NCBI GenBank assembly: GCA_016192145.1
Contig: JACPUT010000006.1
Location: 620,001-684,000 of the forward strand
Direction of reading: 5' to 3'
Source: Acidobacteriota bacterium
Lineage (GTDB): Bacteria > Acidobacteriota > Holophagae > Holophagales > Holophagaceae
Length of the DNA stretch: 64,000 nt
Shown: in pieces, positions 24,684 to 34,008 of the stretch
Position numbering within the stretch: the stretch's first letter is position 1
How the letters are laid out: every line of letters begins with the position of its first letter
The notes under the pieces: model-generated
Database searches by the model: none
Seen by the model: only the letters and a program-made list of their open reading frames with translations
What the model was told of the DNA's origin: nothing
Translations under genes and position numbers: made by a program

Positions 24684-27206
24684 TCATTTGTGACTCCCCA
24701 ATGCCAATAGGTTGGCGAAGAGCCGCGTCGCCCCGGGAACGCCATCGGGCAATTGCCGGAAGAAGGAGATGCCGGTGTATACGTAGTGGCCCTTGCCGTG
24801 GTCCGCCACGATGAGGGCGCCGCCATCTTCCTTCTCACCCGGATCGGCCATGCCGAGCAGGGGGGTGTAGCGGGCATCCCAGCCTTCGGCGTGGTAGAGG
24901 CTGCGCTCCTGCACCCAGCCTTCGAAATCCTTGGCGCCGAGCTCGTTGGGCCAATGGAAGACGGGGTGGCCGGGCTGGAGGAATCTCACGGGGACCGTCT
25001 CGTCCGTCACGCGGGCGCGGCCCACCTTGAAGGGATAGGGGCCGATGGCATCCGTCACCATGGCGGCATTGATGCCTGGGAATCCCGTGTTCACGGTGTA
25101 GAGGACGATCTCGGTGCCGCCTCGTTCCACATAGCTGTGAAGCCGCGATTTGAGGGCCCGCAGGGCGGCGCGGGTGTTGAAGGCGCGGATGCCCAGCACG
25201 ATGGCGTCGAAGCGGGCGAGGTCCTCCCGGGCCAGGGCTTCGTCCGAGAGCAGCTCCACCTCGTAGCCGATGCGGCGCAGGGCCTGGGGGATGTCGTCGC
25301 CGGCCCCCATCACGTAGCCGATGCGGCGGCCATCGTGCTTCAGCTCGAAGCGCTCCAGGCGAACCTTCGCCTCGGGCAGGAGGGTCTGCAGAGGGATGTG
25401 GGGATGGTCGATCTTGGTGAGGCCGTGGGCGGGCAGGAAACCGCCGCCGCCATCGATCTCCGCCCGCAGTTCGCCCGAGGCGCTGGTGGCGGGCGGGGTC
25501 ACGCGGAAGGTGAACTCCTGCCCGGTGGCGGTTTGGGACAGGGCGAAGGGGGCTTCCGCGGGTTCCACCTTCCAGCCACCCGGGGCCTGCAGGCGGATGC
25601 GTCCGGAGGGATTGGCCGCACCTGCCATCAGGTTGATGCGGACGTCCTTGGCTCCGGGGCCATCGAACACCTGCACGCTCTCGACGAAGTTCACCAGCAC
25701 GGGCGGCACCACCGCCAGGGGCTGGTAGCGTTCGCCGAGCACGGGATCCCGAAAGCGGAACTGGACGGGCACCGTCACTTCGAAGGCCCCTTCCAATCGG
25801 GAAACCTTGGCGCGAAGTCGGAACGCCGCCGGGGACTCGGGCAGGCCCGCCCAGGCGGAAGCGCCGGGGCCGCCGAGCCAGTGGGGCTGGGCCAGGGGCG
25901 TATTCGCGGGCACTGCAAACGTGAAGGCCTCTTTCCGCGGCGCATTGCCGGGCAGAGCCTGGCCTGCGGCGCGGGTTTCCAAGGTACGGATGCCCTCGGG
26001 GGTCACGGCCTCAAGGGTGAGGGACTCCAGCTTGAGGTCCGCGCCCCGCGCCAGCACGGCGGCGTTCACCGTGAGCTGATCCCCAAGGGCCACGCGCTGC
26101 CGGTCGGCGATGGCTTCCACCCAGAGGCCGGCGGCGGCGCGCAGGGTCTCTTCCAGCTCCGCCTCCTTGGTCTGCACCAGCGGGTCCGCCTGGGCATCCG
26201 CAGGCAGGGCGCGCAGGGCCAGGAGGGCCCGGTGGAGGAGGGGCAGGATGGCCGCGGGCCGATCCGCACGGAAGCCCAGGCGGGCCTCGCGCAGGATGGA
26301 CGCCACGTTGCGGCCGCCGGGGATGCGGGCCCAGGTGAGGTCGATGCCCTCGAAGAGGTCGGCCTTGGCGGGGCTGCCGGCTAGGAGCTCGAAGGTTTCT
26401 TCCCGTTGACCCCGCTGTGCCAGCACGCCAAAGCCCTGGCTGCGGTGCTGGCTGCGGCTTTCGCCCGCGAGCTCGCCGAAGGACTTGCCCAGAGCGGGGT
26501 CGTAGGTCCCCACATCCAAGGTGAGGCCGCCCGGGGCGGGCTTGGGCGCCTCGCTGGTGAAGAGGAATTTGTTCCAGAGCAGGCGGGTGGCCTGCCAGGG
26601 GCGCAGGCCGGCCCTGATCTGCTCGGGGAAACGGGCGGGGTCCGCGGCGGCCTTGAAGGCCTCGATGGCCAACATGGCGGAAGCCGTGTGGTGGCCGTGA
26701 CCCGCGTCCTTGGTGGGCGGGAACCGCGTGATGATGACGTCGGGCCGGAAGGCCCGGAGGGTGCGCACCACGTCCCCCAGCACCTGCTCATGGTTCCAGA
26801 GGCGAAGGGAATCCTCTGCGGACTTGGAGTATCCGAAATCCACCGCCGACGTGAAGAACTGCTCGGCCCCATCGATGCGCCGGGCGGCGCGCAGCTCCTG
26901 GGTGCGGAGGGCGGCGAGGCCATCGCCCAGCTCGGCGCCGATGAGGTTCTGGCCGCCCCCGCCCCGGGTCATGGCCAGGTAGGCGGTGTGGAGGTTGCGG
27001 CCCTTGGAGAGGGTGGCGAGCATCGCCGTGTTCTCGTCGTCGGGGTGGGCGGCCACGTAGAGGACGCTTCCCATCACCTGCAGCTTGTCGAGGGCCTTCT
27101 GCAGATCGGCCGCATCCCTCACAGCCTGCCCATGCAGCCCGGCTCCCGTGCCCGCCAGCACCAGGGCGGGTACACAGGCATTCACGATTCGAAGCGAAAG
27201 GAGCAT
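24684..27206 (-). CDS. Exported PIG-L/LmbE-family deacetylase, long form
   Basis: 840 residues with a signal peptide (about 1-27). The N-terminal PIG-L domain (about 45-240) has the zinc site AAHPDDENT and the distal DAGHGHHTASA His pair. The family removes acetyl groups from N-acetylglucosamine-type or related amides. A long C-terminal region of beta-rich and alpha/beta parts ends with a ThuA/glutamine-amidotransferase-like fold (FDAIVLGIRAFNTRAAL, ADHGKGHYVYTG). Such long exported PIG-L proteins occur in Bacteroidota, Acidobacteriota and Planctomycetota. It is upstream of the symporter genes on the same strand and could supply a deacetylated sugar for uptake; that link is inference. Confidence 0.83.
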   Translation of the reverse strand: MLLSLRIVNACVPALVLAGTGAGLHGQAVRDAADLQKALDKLQVMGSVLYVAAHPDDENTAMLATLSKGRNLHTAYLAMTRGGGGQNLIGAELGDGLAALRTQELRAARRIDGAEQFFTSAVDFGYSKSAEDSLRLWNHEQVLGDVVRTLRAFRPDVIITRFPPTKDAGHGHHTASAMLAIEAFKAAADPARFPEQIRAGLRPWQATRLLWNKFLFTSEAPKPAPGGLTLDVGTYDPALGKSFGELAGESRSQHRSQGFGVLAQRGQREETFELLAGSPAKADLFEGIDLTWARIPGGRNVASILREARLGFRADRPAAILPLLHRALLALRALPADAQADPLVQTKEAELEETLRAAAGLWVEAIADRQRVALGDQLTVNAAVLARGADLKLESLTLEAVTPEGIRTLETRAAGQALPGNAPRKEAFTFAVPANTPLAQPHWLGGPGASAWAGLPESPAAFRLRAKVSRLEGAFEVTVPVQFRFRDPVLGERYQPLAVVPPVLVNFVESVQVFDGPGAKDVRINLMAGAANPSGRIRLQAPGGWKVEPAEAPFALSQTATGQEFTFRVTPPATSASGELRAEIDGGGGFLPAHGLTKIDHPHIPLQTLLPEAKVRLERFELKHDGRRIGYVMGAGDDIPQALRRIGYEVELLSDEALAREDLARFDAIVLGIRAFNTRAALRALKSRLHSYVERGGTEIVLYTVNTGFPGINAAMVTDAIGPYPFKVGRARVTDETVPVRFLQPGHPVFHWPNELGAKDFEGWVQERSLYHAEGWDARYTPLLGMADPGEKEDGGALIVADHGKGHYVYTGISFFRQLPDGVPGATRLFANLLALGSHK

Positions 27207-27344
27207 CGGGCCATCCGGGAGGGATCCCAGGGTAGGACCGGACCCGGTCCACAGCCAGCATCGCGGCCTGGACCTGGGGCGGAACGCCCGCTCGCGGGGA
27301 CGGGCGGAGGTACTCCCAGGTGCGGAACGCGGCCCGAGGGGCCC

Positions 27345-27491
27345 TCAGCGTGCGGCGTGGGCGGCCACGAGGGCGCTGAACGCCGATCCCTCCGTCGAGC
27401 ACCAGGGCTGCGGGGCAGGGCGGCTCAGCCAGAGCAGGCTCAGCGTCATGCAGGCGCCCAGGAAGGCGAACTTGAGGCCCCATCGGATCAC
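27345..27491 (-). CDS. Possible small membrane protein, unknown
   Basis: 48 residues from GTG 27491, with GGGAGG four bases upstream. One hydrophobic helix (WGLKFAFLGACMTLSLLWL) precedes a short Ala-rich end. It could be a real small protein or a chance frame in GC-rich DNA. It lies 138 bases upstream of the PIG-L start on the same strand. Confidence 0.35.
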   Translation of the reverse strand: MIRWGLKFAFLGACMTLSLLWLSRPAPQPWCSTEGSAFSALVAAHAAR

Positions 27492-27856
27492 GTTGCCTCC
27501 CGTCAGAATGCGCCATCTCCGCGCTGAAGGCTTCTTCGGGCGGCCAGCGGAAGCCATGAAGGGGAATGTCCCAGCGGGTGATCCAACCCTCCGAGTGGGT
27601 GGGATTGGAGCCTCCACGGGTGGGTGGGGGGCCGCGGTAGGTTGCCTCCTTTTTGAACACTTCTTGGGACCACGGCGGACTACGTTTTGTAAAAAAAGTA
27701 TTGATTGATTTTAAATCACCCTTTGTTCGGGCCCCCAAGACACCGAAGGAGCCCCAAGGCCTTGGACCTTCGGGGCCCGGAAGCGTGGGCATGGCGCGCA
27801 CCGCCGGTGGCCCCCAGCCCACGCTTCCCATCACCTGCTGCTTAGGGCCTGACTAC
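27492..27856. other. Gene-free stretch between the small protein and the GntR cluster
   Basis: 365 bases. An AT-rich patch (27690-27720, with an A-run and TTGATTGATTTTAAATC) is promoter-like against the GC-rich background and could serve minus-strand genes at 27.5-27.2 kb. No convincing reading frame or RNA structure was found. Confidence 0.4.
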
Positions 27857-28519
27857 CTACTGCGCATCTTCCGAGGTCGCACCCTGCTCGCGAAGCGAGG
27901 CCACCAGGGCGTTCACGCGCACCTGGTGGTACTCCAGCAGCACCTGCTTCGAGACGTCGATATCCCCGGCCTCAATGGCCTGGATCAGGCGCTGGCGGGT
28001 GGGCTCGACGTTGCGCAGTCCGCTGCGGACGCCCTGCATGAGGGGGAAGAAACGCACCGTGCGCCACACCATGTTCTCGATGATGCGGAGCATCTGGGGG
28101 CGGCAGGCGGGCTGGAAAAGGATGCGATAGAACTCGATGACCGTCTCGGGGGAGCGGTTGCCCTGATCCAGTTCATCGCAGAGGGCGTAGAGCAGCTTGA
28201 AGTCATCGGGCGTGAGGCGGGGAAAGGCCATGGGGGCCAGGGCCAGCTCCAGGGCCATGCTGAGGTCCTGGATCTCCTCGATCTCTTCCACCGTGACCGG
28301 GGTGACGATGGCGCCTTTGAAGGGGAGGAAGGTCACGAGCCCTTCGGCCTCCAGACCGCGCAGCGCCTCCCGCAGGGGGACGGGGCTCACGCGCAGGGCC
28401 GTGGCGATATCGGCCTGGCGCAGGCGGCTGCCCGCCGGCAGCGTGCCCTTCAGGATCTGGGAGCGGATGGCCTCCATGATCCCGGGGATGAGGGTCTGCG
28501 TATCCAGGAGGCTGCTCAT
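27857..28519 (-). CDS. GntR-family regulator, FCD subfamily (copy 3)
   Basis: 220 residues. The N-terminal winged HTH (LRQADIATALRVSPVPLREALRGLE) is followed by an all-helical FCD ligand-binding domain with His/Asp residues able to hold a metal. FCD regulators respond to small carboxylates or sugar acids. Its start overlaps the stop of the middle copy by four bases (ATGA), so all three form one operon. It shares the linker VTFLPFKGAIVTPVTVEE with its neighbours in nearly identical form. Confidence 0.85.
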   Translation of the reverse strand: MSSLLDTQTLIPGIMEAIRSQILKGTLPAGSRLRQADIATALRVSPVPLREALRGLEAEGLVTFLPFKGAIVTPVTVEEIEEIQDLSMALELALAPMAFPRLTPDDFKLLYALCDELDQGNRSPETVIEFYRILFQPACRPQMLRIIENMVWRTVRFFPLMQGVRSGLRNVEPTRQRLIQAIEAGDIDVSKQVLLEYHQVRVNALVASLREQGATSEDAQ

Positions 28520-29157
28520 GATTGGTCCGCCATGGCCTTCAGGAGGCCGTCCCGCCGGATGAAGTGGTAGGCGCGGAAGACTTCCATGCCCCGTTGGATA
28601 TCGCCGGAGGCCATGGCGTCGACCAGTTCCAGGCGCGTGGGACGTACATCCTGGAGGGCCAGGCGGTTCGCATGGATGATGCTGAAGAGGCGCGTGCCCC
28701 GCTGGATCAAGGTGCGGACCATCTCCATCAGCACGGGCATTTCCGCCGGGCGGATGAGGATCAGGTAGAAGGCCAACGACTCTTCAAGGGTGACTTGCCC
28801 GATGTCGAGCTTATAGGCCAGTTCCCGCAGGTAGTCGAAGTCCTCGGATTTGAGGTGGGGCAGGGAGATCGGCAGCATCACTTCGAACAGGGCGAACAGG
28901 CCCGCGTAGCATTCGCTAACCTCCTTGATGGTCACGGGCGTCACGATGGTGCCCCGGTAGGGGAGGAAGGTGACGAGGCCTTCGGCCTCCAGCCGACGCA
29001 GGGCCTCGCGAAGGGGCACGGGACTCACCCCGAGGGTTCGGGCCAGCTCGGTTTGATGGATGACGGCCCCCGGGGCCAGCTTGCCCTGGACGATCTGCTC
29101 CCGCACCGCCGCGGCGATGCCAGGGATGAGCGTGCTCTGGTCGGGAGTTCGGGACAT
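28516..29157 (-). CDS. GntR-family regulator, FCD subfamily (copy 2)
   Basis: 213 residues, same layout: HTH (ELARTLGVSPVPLREALRRLE), linker LVTFLPYRGTIVTPVTIKE, FCD domain. It is a paralogue of both neighbours, most similar to the upstream copy in the DNA-binding half. Three bases separate it from the upstream stop. No metabolic target gene lies beside it. Confidence 0.85.
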   Translation of the reverse strand: MSRTPDQSTLIPGIAAAVREQIVQGKLAPGAVIHQTELARTLGVSPVPLREALRRLEAEGLVTFLPYRGTIVTPVTIKEVSECYAGLFALFEVMLPISLPHLKSEDFDYLRELAYKLDIGQVTLEESLAFYLILIRPAEMPVLMEMVRTLIQRGTRLFSIIHANRLALQDVRPTRLELVDAMASGDIQRGMEVFRAYHFIRRDGLLKAMADQS

Positions 29158-29160
29158 GGG

Positions 29161-29826
29161 TTACTTGGACCCGCTGCTGGAGGTCCGCTCCGCTTCGGTC
29201 ATCACACTCAGCAGGGCTTCGGTGTGGAGCACGAGGAAGTCCGTCAGGGCCTTCTGGGCCAGGGCCACATCCCCGGATTCGCAGGCGGCCACGACCTCCC
29301 TTCGCGTGGGGCTGATGGCGCGCAGGCTCTGGCGGGCCCGCTGGATCTGGGGGAAGAAGCGCACGGAGCGCCAGACGAGGCCCTCGATGGACTGGAGGAT
29401 GAGGGGCATGCCCGCGGGCTTGAGGAGGGTGCGATACCACTGGGCCACCATCTCGGGGGTGGTGTTTTCCCCCGTGAGTTCGTCGCAGAGCTCGTAGAGG
29501 CGCTGGAAATCCCGCTCGGTGAGGCGGGGCAGGGCGAAGGGCAGGAGGGCCACCTCCAGGGCCACGGAGGCCACGTGGATCTGGTGCACCTCCGCGGCGG
29601 TCACCGGGGTCACGATGGTGCCCCGGTAGGGAAGGAAGGTGACGAGCCCCTCGGCTTCCAGGCGGCGCAGGGCTTCCCGCAGGGGAACGGGGCTCACGCC
29701 CAGGGTCTGGGCGAGCTCCGTCTGATGGAGGACTTCGCCCTCCCTCAGGTTGCCCCGGAGGACCTGATCCCGGATGGCCTCCACGATGCCGGGGATGAGG
29801 GTCTTATTGTCGGGAAGGTGGTTCAT
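29161..29826 (-). CDS. GntR-family regulator, FCD subfamily (copy 1)
   Basis: 221 residues from ATG 29826. HTH ELAQTLGVSPVPLREALRRLE and linker LVTFLPYRGTIVTPVTAAE are nearly identical to copy 2, so the two may bind the same DNA site. The FCD halves are more divergent, pointing to different ligands or heteromers. It is the first gene of the three-regulator operon and is divergent from the lipoprotein/protease operon. Confidence 0.85.
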   Translation of the reverse strand: MNHLPDNKTLIPGIVEAIRDQVLRGNLREGEVLHQTELAQTLGVSPVPLREALRRLEAEGLVTFLPYRGTIVTPVTAAEVHQIHVASVALEVALLPFALPRLTERDFQRLYELCDELTGENTTPEMVAQWYRTLLKPAGMPLILQSIEGLVWRSVRFFPQIQRARQSLRAISPTRREVVAACESGDVALAQKALTDFLVLHTEALLSVMTEAERTSSSGSK

Positions 29827-30202
29827 GGAACTCCAGGCGGGGCGCACCCCCGGTATCGGCCCTGGGGAGGACACTCCTGAACACGCGGACGAAACGCCTG
29901 CGGACTCAAAGGCATGGGTGGATGATTAGGTTTAAAATTGATCAACTATGAATTCGCATTTTGATGCAAGGTGTGTAAATTTCATTAAATTTTTCAAAAT
30001 TCTTAACAATTGCACTGAATAAATTATTTTCCAGACCGAGGGCGTTCCCGCGGGTTTCGAATGACGGTAGCCCGCCCCCGTGCCCGGTCTTTCCACACCT
30101 CCCTTGAGCCTTTCCTGAGCCGTTCTCCGGCAACAGGGAAGGCCGATTCCATTGCCAACCTACCCCGGGGATTTCCTCCCGGGACCCTCCACGAGGAACC
30201 CC
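29827..30202. promoter_or_regulatory. AT-rich divergent promoter region, GntR trio / protease operon
   Basis: 376 bases without a gene. 29925-30035 is strikingly AT-rich for this genome and contains the palindrome TTGATCAA (29938-29945). It likely holds promoters for both the GntR operon and the lipoprotein/M4 operon, and the GntR proteins may bind here. No clear terminator or RNA element was seen. Confidence 0.45.
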
Positions 30203-30895
30203 ATGCGAACGCTCGGATGTCTCATCTCGGGGCTGATGCTCAGCCTCGCCCTGGCCTGCGGCGGCGGCTCCAACCCCGCCAAGACCCAGGCGGCCCCCGC
30301 CGCCACGGGCCTGGCCTACACCGATCCCTCCGGCACGGGCTGGCGCCTGGTGAAGGATGCCAGCTCCACCCCCACGCGCGTGGTGTTGAACCTCGTGGGG
30401 CCCACCGGCCTGATGACCCGCGGCGCGGGCTTCAACCTGCTGGCCCCCGCCTCGGTGAAGTACGGCACCTTCCATGTGGATATCCCCGGCACCACCCATT
30501 CCACCGATTTCCCCATCGCGGACACCGGCGTCTACCAGCTGCTCAACACGGATCCCCGGGATCCCTGGACGGGCGATCCCATCCCCACCCACCCCCTGGA
30601 GCCCACGCTCCTGGCGGGCGGCGTGAAGGCCGGCCACATCCTCACCGTGGGCATCTTCCAGAAGGATCGCCGGGCCACCGCCAAGGATTCCGGCGTGGCC
30701 CTCGCCCGCATCGCCCTGGAGTTCGACGCCGCGGCGGGTCTCCGGGCCGGCGACATCTTGCCCCTCACGGTGCTCAAGGCCCGGCACCAGGCCGAGGACA
30801 TCGGCCCCTTCAGCGTCTCTCCCACCGTGGCCATGGCGGAGAAGGCCCACCTCGTGGACATGACCATCGCCCTGGGGGTGCTCCGTGCGAACTGA
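30203..30895 (+). CDS. Surface lipoprotein, cohesin-like beta domain (copy 1)
   Basis: 230 residues; GAGGAA precedes ATG 30203. Signal peptide with lipobox LALAC, the lipidated Cys followed by GGGS. The single domain starts YTDPSGTGWRLVKDASSTP, has VVLNLVGP ... GAGFNLLAP, then LAGGVKAGHILTVGIFQKDRR and ALARIALEFDAAAGLRAGDILPLTVLKAR. This strand pattern and the final increment-like motif recall cohesin-type domains; the match is by eye. It precedes an M4 protease gene by 31 bases, and a paralogue precedes the second protease. It may anchor or chaperone the protease. Confidence 0.75.
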   Translation: MRTLGCLISGLMLSLALACGGGSNPAKTQAAPAATGLAYTDPSGTGWRLVKDASSTPTRVVLNLVGPTGLMTRGAGFNLLAPASVKYGTFHVDIPGTTHSTDFPIADTGVYQLLNTDPRDPWTGDPIPTHPLEPTLLAGGVKAGHILTVGIFQKDRRATAKDSGVALARIALEFDAAAGLRAGDILPLTVLKARHQAEDIGPFSVSPTVAMAEKAHLVDMTIALGVLRAN

Positions 30896-30926
30896 GCCCC
30901 CGATCCCCTTCCGTTCCGGAGCCTCC

Positions 30927-33350
30927 ATGCGCCGTTCCCGCGCGGCCCAGGCCGCCCTGCTCACCTTCCTCCTGGCCGGCGGCTCCGCCGCGGCCCCTCT
31001 GGTGGCCCAGGCCGCCAAGGCCGCAAACCCCCTCCAGGCTTCCGCCCGTGCCTTGGAACCCCATCGCGTGGCCCTGGCGAAGGATCACGCCATGGTGCTC
31101 CGATCCCAATTCGGCCTCGGTGAACCCGATGCGTTCGTGACGCGCCTGTCCTTCACCAACACCCAGGGCCAGGCCATCGTCCGCCTGGATCAGACCCACC
31201 AGGGCTTCCGCGTCTTCGGCGGCCAGGCCCTGATCCACGTGCTTCCCGATGGCACCCTGCGCACACTCACCCAGGGCGTGCAGCCCGGCGTGAAGGTGGA
31301 AGGCGAGCCCCGGCTCAGCAAGCAGGGCGCCGTCGCCATCGCCCTGCGCCACCTGGCCCCCCAGGGACCCATGACCGACGCCCCCAAGGTGGAGCGTGTG
31401 GTCTTCCCCGCCAAGTTCGCGGGCGGCCTCGCCTTCACCCAGGATCCCGTGACGGGCAAGCAGGTGCTGGATCGCAAGCGCCTCGTGCACATCCAGCCCG
31501 AGCAGCCCTTCGTGTGGGCCTACGAGGTGCGCACCCGCGTGCACAACCGGGTGGATGCCCCCTCCGAGCTCACCTACCTCATCGATGGCCGCAGCGGCGA
31601 GATCCTGCGCGTCGACAACGCCCTCCACACGGCCCGGGCCAGCGCCCCGGCCCAGGCCAAGGCGCCCTTCGCGGCCCCCGCCACCGGCAATGGCCTCGGC
31701 TTCTACCGGGGCGCCGTCACCCTCGCCACCACGGAAATGAACGACGGCACCTTCTCCCTCTGGGATAACACCCGGGGCACCGTGGGCAATCCCCAGCTCT
31801 CCGGCTTCGGGGACGATGGCTCCGGTTGGGCTCCCACGGGCCTGCAGGTCTGGTACGCCAGCCACGACGCCTCCGGCCAGATGGATTGGAACATGTGGCT
31901 CTTCCAGGGCAACGCCGCGAACTCGTGGGGCGATGGCCAGGTGTGGAACCGCGTGCCCGGCACGGAGAACAGCGCCAACGGGCAGACGGCCGCCGTGGAC
32001 GCCCTCGCGGCCATGACCACGACCTGGGATTTCTACGCCAACGTCTTCGGCCGCAACGGCATGGATGGCAATGACACCGCCGTGTTCGCGCAGGTGCACA
32101 TGAACGGCGGCTACATGGAGTGGTACACGGACAACGCCTCCTGGTCCTCCTGGGCCCAGGGCATGTCCCTCGGCCAGGGCAGCTACCCCGGCAATCCCAA
32201 GGGGCTCCTGGAGCTGACGGATCTGGACATCATCGCCCACGAGATGGCCCATGGCGTGACCGACGCCACGGCGAGGTTCGTCAATGCCGCCGGACTGGAA
32301 GAGGCGGGCATGGCCGAGGGCACCTCCGACATCCTCGCGCAGGGCGTCCGGGCCTATGCCACGCGCGGGGCCGGCGATCCCGGGAATGCCATTCCCGCCA
32401 CGGGGGCCGATTGGAAGATCGGCGAGAACGCGGGCCATGGCACGCCCATCCGGTGGATGGACAAACCCAGCCGGGATGGCCGCAGCGCGGACGCCTGGTA
32501 CGACGGCCTCCGCTACCTGGATGGCCACTTCTCCTGCGGCCCCCTCAACCGCATGTTCTACCTGCTGTCCGAAGGCGCCTCCGCCACCCAAGGGGCCACG
32601 AACCACAGCCCCTACTATCCGGCCGGATTCACGGGCATCGGCCTCGATGCCGCGAGCCGCATCTGGTTCAAAGCCGTCACCGAGAACATCGTCAGCGACG
32701 GCACGGGCAGCCTCACCTTCGAGACGGCCCGGGAAGCCGCCCTCCTGGCCGCCACGGATCTCTACGGGGCCGGCCACGCCAACGTGCTCGCCGTGGAGAA
32801 GGCCTTCTCCGCCATCAACGTGGGCCTCGCCAATGGCCAGGCTCCCCGCGCCCAGGTGGCCTTCAAGGATTGGCGCGAAGGCGACTACGTGGAGATCAGC
32901 CACTTCAGCGGCTGGTCCAACAAGGAGTTCTTCCCCCAGGGTGAGACGGTGCGTCCCCGGGTGAAGGTGGAAAACACCGCCAACACCCAGGTCGCCTGGA
33001 CCATTGGCGGGCCCTCCATGTACAACGGGGCCGAGAGCATGGTCGGCAAGGGCGGTCGCATCAACGCCGATGGCAGCTGGACCACCCCGATGGAGAAGGG
33101 ATGGTGGGCCATCACGGCCACCAGCCAGGCCGACGCCACGCAGTTCGCCGAGGGCCGCGCCTTCACCATCAACCTCGATGCCGATCAGGATCTGGAACAG
33201 GACGCCGTGGACATGGGTACCCTCGCTTTCTCCTGGTACCTCAGCAACGGCCTGAGCCTCGCCCACTCCGTCTTCAACGCCCCATGGGTGGATGACGGCG
33301 ACGTGGGCGCCTTCGTCGACGCCGTGAAGAACTCCTGGCTGCCCAAGTGA
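30927..33350 (+). CDS. Secreted M4 (thermolysin-family) metalloprotease with dockerin-like C-terminal loop (1)
   Basis: 807 residues; GGAG lies before ATG 30927. Signal peptide, FTP/PepSY-type propeptide (about 40-240), then the M4 catalytic domain. Zinc site: H438-E439-x-x-H442 and probably E464 (GMAEGTSD), two residues further apart than in thermolysin. The C-terminal region is beta-rich; residues 751-762 (DADQDLEQDAVD) form a perfect 1-3-5-9-12 calcium loop like one half of a dockerin. The protein ends NSWLPK. Extracellular protein digestion is the likely role, with the end loop perhaps docking to the lipoprotein encoded upstream. Confidence 0.87.
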   Translation: MRRSRAAQAALLTFLLAGGSAAAPLVAQAAKAANPLQASARALEPHRVALAKDHAMVLRSQFGLGEPDAFVTRLSFTNTQGQAIVRLDQTHQGFRVFGGQALIHVLPDGTLRTLTQGVQPGVKVEGEPRLSKQGAVAIALRHLAPQGPMTDAPKVERVVFPAKFAGGLAFTQDPVTGKQVLDRKRLVHIQPEQPFVWAYEVRTRVHNRVDAPSELTYLIDGRSGEILRVDNALHTARASAPAQAKAPFAAPATGNGLGFYRGAVTLATTEMNDGTFSLWDNTRGTVGNPQLSGFGDDGSGWAPTGLQVWYASHDASGQMDWNMWLFQGNAANSWGDGQVWNRVPGTENSANGQTAAVDALAAMTTTWDFYANVFGRNGMDGNDTAVFAQVHMNGGYMEWYTDNASWSSWAQGMSLGQGSYPGNPKGLLELTDLDIIAHEMAHGVTDATARFVNAAGLEEAGMAEGTSDILAQGVRAYATRGAGDPGNAIPATGADWKIGENAGHGTPIRWMDKPSRDGRSADAWYDGLRYLDGHFSCGPLNRMFYLLSEGASATQGATNHSPYYPAGFTGIGLDAASRIWFKAVTENIVSDGTGSLTFETAREAALLAATDLYGAGHANVLAVEKAFSAINVGLANGQAPRAQVAFKDWREGDYVEISHFSGWSNKEFFPQGETVRPRVKVENTANTQVAWTIGGPSMYNGAESMVGKGGRINADGSWTTPMEKGWWAITATSQADATQFAEGRAFTINLDADQDLEQDAVDMGTLAFSWYLSNGLSLAHSVFNAPWVDDGDVGAFVDAVKNSWLPK

Positions 33351-33358
33351 GGATCCCC

Positions 33359-33994
33359 ATGATGAACCGCACCCCCACCCTCGCCCTCGCGGGCCTCCTC
33401 CTCTCCTTCGGCCTCGCCTGCGGCGGCGGCTCCTCCGCGCCCGCCCCCCAGGCGGCGGCTCCGGCCGCGAGCCTGAGCTACACCGATCCCGCCGGCTCCA
33501 GCTGGCGGCTGCTGAAGGACGCCTCCTCCACCCCCACCCGCCTGGTGTTGAACCTCGTCGGCCCCGCGGGCACCCTCACCCGCGGCGTGGGCTTCAACTT
33601 GAAGGCTCCGGAAGGCCTCAAGTTCGACGCCTTCCCCGGCGGAATGCTCATCCAGGATGCCGGGGTCTACCAGCTCCTCAGCAACGCCCTGGATCCCAAT
33701 GAGCCCGTGGCCCTCGTGGGCGGCGTGAAGACCGGCAACCTGCTCTCCGCGGGCATCTACCAGAAGGGGCGCGATCAGGGCGCCAAGGACAGTGGCGCGG
33801 CCCTCTGCCGCATCGCCCTGGCGCTGGATTCCGCCCACCGCCCCCTGGCCGGCACCACCTTCACGCTCTCCGTGATCAAAGCCAGGATCATCCCCGAGGA
33901 CATCGGCTCCCCCACCGATGAGCCCTTCACCCTCGACCGGAAGCTGCGGATGACGGATATCTCCGTCGCCGTCGGCACCGTTACCGCCCGCTGA
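33359..33994 (+). CDS. Surface lipoprotein, cohesin-like beta domain (copy 2)
   Basis: 211 residues from ATG 33359 (33362 also possible). Lipobox FGLAC, then GGGSSAP. The domain is a paralogue of 30203-30895: YTDPAGSSWRLLKDASSTP, LVLNLVGPAGTLTRGVGFN, GVYQLL, LVGGVKTGNLLSAGIYQKG and FTLSVIKARIIPEDIG. It sits 8 bases after the first protease and 14 before the second, so the cassette order is lipoprotein-protease-lipoprotein-protease in one operon. Confidence 0.75.
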   Translation: MMNRTPTLALAGLLLSFGLACGGGSSAPAPQAAAPAASLSYTDPAGSSWRLLKDASSTPTRLVLNLVGPAGTLTRGVGFNLKAPEGLKFDAFPGGMLIQDAGVYQLLSNALDPNEPVALVGGVKTGNLLSAGIYQKGRDQGAKDSGAALCRIALALDSAHRPLAGTTFTLSVIKARIIPEDIGSPTDEPFTLDRKLRMTDISVAVGTVTAR

Positions 33995-34008
33995 CCTCAG
34001 GAGCTTCC

